From Neelides folsomi (lineage: Eukaryota; Arthropoda; Collembola; Neelipleona; Neelidae): 64,000 nucleotides of DNA. The notes under the pieces were generated by a model. It was given only the letters and a program-made list of their open reading frames with translations, was not told the DNA's origin and searched no databases. Where the stretch lies: NCBI GenBank assembly GCA_034687125.1, contig JAQGBZ010000237.1, positions 34,115-98,114 of the forward strand, in the 5' to 3' direction. Shown here piece after piece: positions 62,002 through 64,000 of the stretch (position 1 is its first letter; each line of letters opens with the position of its first letter). A program made the translations under genes and the position numbers.

Positions 62002-62791
62002 ATGAATTGTTTAATTCTAATCATTTCTCTAATTTCTATCCCATTTAGCATAAATGGAGATTTTAATTGTAATGATTTTCCAGTAGAATCAAACCTCGAT
62101 GTTCGAAAGGTAAGAAGTATCTTCTAAATTTAAATTTAAAAGAAAATAATGATGTAATTATAATTACAAAATTTATCGCAGCTTGTAGGACAATGGAATG
62201 TTCACAAATTTGGTGGGGAAGGAGATTGGACATTTATCGATATTGAAAAATGTTTAAAAATTGATTTCATTAATTTATTTCCTCAACGCAACGACACATA
62301 CGCTGCATTCAATCATTCATTTGATATTGACGAATTTAAAAGCATATTTATGTATGGAATTACAATTCCAAATTTACAAAATGAACCCGGTCGTTGGAAA
62401 TTTACAGAAGCTATCATTTCTCGTATATAAAATCTTAATTTTCATTATCATCCTTTAAACATTTAATTGCTTAATTTTAATTCTACATATATTTCAATTA
62501 ATTTTATTCTTATTTGATATTTCAGATAACGATGTAGCCACAGAAGTTGATATGGGTCTTCACGTTCTTCATACAGATTATGAAACAGCGCTAGTGTTAT
62601 CTTGCTATCAATTTGTAGCTTTTGGACTTCGCGCCAAAGGCGTATACGTTGGAATGTTTAGCAAGGATTTAACAATTGAAGATGATGTTGTCGCAGCTTA
62701 TAATATTATTTTGGAAGCACATGGAATGGAAAATATTACTTTGCTTGATTCGGTGCATACTGATGATTGTCCGAACAAATATGACCTTTGA
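62002..62791 (+). CDS. Lipocalin copy 4 (ApoD/Lazarillo-like, intact, 204 aa)
   Basis: Exons are 62002-62109, 62182-62422 and 62526-62791 (615 nt). Residues 1-19 form a signal peptide (MNCLILIISLISIPFSING). G39-x-W41 is lipocalin motif 1, T133-D-Y135 is motif 2, and C23, C60, C143 and C198 are the conserved cysteines, as in secreted insect lipocalins with two disulfides. The C-terminus is DDCPNKYDL. Exon 2 is three bases shorter than in copies 2 and 3, keeping frame. Predicted secreted carrier of a small hydrophobic ligand; the specific ligand is not predictable. AATAAA is at 62803-62808. Confidence 0.88.
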
Positions 62792-63080
62792 ATTAATTAA
62801 TCAATAAACATCCTATATAATAAATATGTAATTATTTAGAATTTAGAATTATTTATTGATCCAATTTCCTTGGATTTTTCCTCAATCATTGTAAAGCGAA
62901 CAAAGCTGCAGAATAAAGTAAGCATTAGAATTTGCAATAATAAAATCAACATAAATATTTGCAACTTAACTATCATAAAATTCACAATTTTCATATTAAG
63001 CATAATTAATTTATAATTTAATCTTATAGAAAGCAATTTGATTAAATCTAAAATTAATTAGTTCAATTTTAATATTAAAA

Positions 63081-63113
63081 TTATACGAGGGCGTAGTCAA
63101 AAATATTGGCAAC
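63081..63113 (+). mobile_element. Possible mariner-type terminal repeat, solo
   Basis: TACGAGGGCGTAGTCAAAAA then TATTGGCAACTTTT looks like the outer end of a Tc1/mariner-type element, many of which begin TACGAGGG. No partner repeat or transposase is visible before the right edge. It sits immediately before the IR-type gene start and may have cut off its signal-peptide region. Confidence 0.3.
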
Positions 63114-63132
63114 TTTTACAATTTTAGCTTTC

Positions 63133-63961
63133 ATGAAAGCAGTAGGTGGTGAATGTAATATACCTTTTCTTCACCAAGTCATAAGTCTTATTATTAAAAC
63201 AAACTCAATTGTTCTGGTAACCAAAGGTGATGGTTTACCAGAAATTCTTAATTTTGTGTGCATGAGTTGTTTGATTTATAAACTTAAATATGTAAATTCA
63301 ATATCGGACCCATTTATGTATTCAGTACCTTTCAATGATTCTATAAAAGAAAATCAAATTAATAGAAATTTAAGAATTATTAATAAGGATTTATTCAATG
63401 CAAACATCATTTCAACATCACACTTCTCATTAAAAATCATTTGCAATTTAAAAACAATTGTAGAATATCAAAAGCTATGTGTGCTCTTAGAAATGTCAAG
63501 AAAATACAAATAGATTAATTTATTCAAGTAATTTATTTCACACATTTGATTCAAAAGAAATTGCAAAATATGTTTATTTGCCAATAGAAATAGAAAACAA
63601 TTATTTTTCATTTTTAGTAATTATTAATAAACGAGGTTTAAATTGGTTTACTTTGTTTCAACCTTTTGACTATGTTACTTGGATATTTTCTCTTCTTACT
63701 CCATTACTAATTTGTTTAACATCATTTATTAGTTTCATTTATTTTTATAAAGATTGGGGAATTGTATTGGGAGAAATCAACCTTACAGTAATATTAATTT
63801 TGATTATATTTATTGAACAAAGTAAATTGAGTTTATTACATAAAATGGTAAATAAATGTAAGAGTGTTTTAATTAGCATGGGATTTTGGTTATTTCTTGG
63901 AATGATTTTAAGCGGGATGTACAAAGATGAGCCAGAAGTAAGAGCAGAGCACTTTGGGTAG
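63133..63961 (+). pseudogene. IR-type chemoreceptor 2, frameshifted, runs to right edge
   Basis: From ATG at 63133 (no signal peptide in this frame) the frame stays open to TAG at 63511-63513. The other frame, shifted by one base at about 63510, reads on without a stop (RLIYSSNLFHTFDSKEIAKY) into the ligand-binding S1 end (INKRGLNWFTLFQPFDYVTW), M1 (WIFSLLTPLLICLTSFISFI), a pore-loop region and M3 (GFWLFLGMILSGMYK), then stops at 63961. This parallels the IR at 22562-24593 (YNWLTLIEPFNTTMWI...FVMILSNLYKGG). The S2 domain and last helix are not seen before the window ends. One frameshift, an early stop and no leader suggest a pseudogene, though an exon boundary near the edge cannot be excluded. 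Confidence 0.6.
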
Positions 63962-64000
63962 TACAGCAAATACAATAACCTCCAAAACGTGTGAAGTAAG

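Noticed and set aside
1-64000. tRNA, rRNA, CRISPR or bacterial operon features
   Set aside because: No cloverleaf-like A/B box arrangements, rRNA cores or repeat-spacer arrays were noticed, and the gene structure is eukaryotic.

Overview
This is an AT-rich eukaryotic (animal) window with intron-split genes. Coding exons are islands in A/T-rich sequence, splice sites are GT/AG, and AATAAA signals follow several stop codons. An arthropod is the best fit. The window holds group I-like Cys-loop chloride channels, divergent ionotropic-receptor (IR) type chemoreceptors, ApoD/Lazarillo-type lipocalins with signal peptides, and short interstitial TTAGG tracts. I cannot name the species from sequence alone; a springtail or an insect are both possible.

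Layout. (1) At 1-3.5 kb on the minus strand lie two tandem copies of an unrecognised secreted-protein gene, each with its own inactivating lesions. (2) Three paralogous glutamate/glycine-receptor-class chloride channel subunits follow: A (+, 3956-7694, 5' exons not visible), B (+, 10792-28321, complete at 14 exons and 430 residues), and C (-, 33848-41823, all exons but the signal-peptide exon). B and C converge tail to tail. Every exon of all three joins in frame, but the paralogs differ in intron content and even in the exact intron position at the M3 boundary. (3) The 7.1-kb intron 9 of gene B holds antisense passengers: a decayed C2H2 zinc-finger gene with a detached remnant, a frameshifted IR-type receptor, a second decayed zinc-finger gene that looks like a duplicate of the first, and a CATGGT-rich minisatellite. 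(4) An intron of gene C holds a small secreted Cys-containing pseudogene. (5) 41.8-55.6 kb is a gene desert with several minisatellites. (6) At 55.6-56.2 kb is a small secreted cysteine-containing protein (-). (7) At 58.1-62.8 kb is a head-to-tail array of four lipocalin genes (+), of which copies 2 and 4 are intact and copies 1 and 3 are broken by different lesions. (8) A second IR-type gene, frameshifted, runs to the right edge.

A short palindromic element (about 70-80 bp, ends TACAGGGTGGGCCATAAGT) recurs at least seven times, mostly in introns, and looks like an undescribed MITE family. The overall picture is a dynamic arthropod region where an ion-channel subunit family is kept intact while chemosensory, ligand-binding and zinc-finger genes around and inside it duplicate and decay. 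I see no direct functional link between the channels and their neighbours beyond position. All gene models are manual: splice sites were chosen by consensus, frame and paralog comparison, not by transcript evidence.
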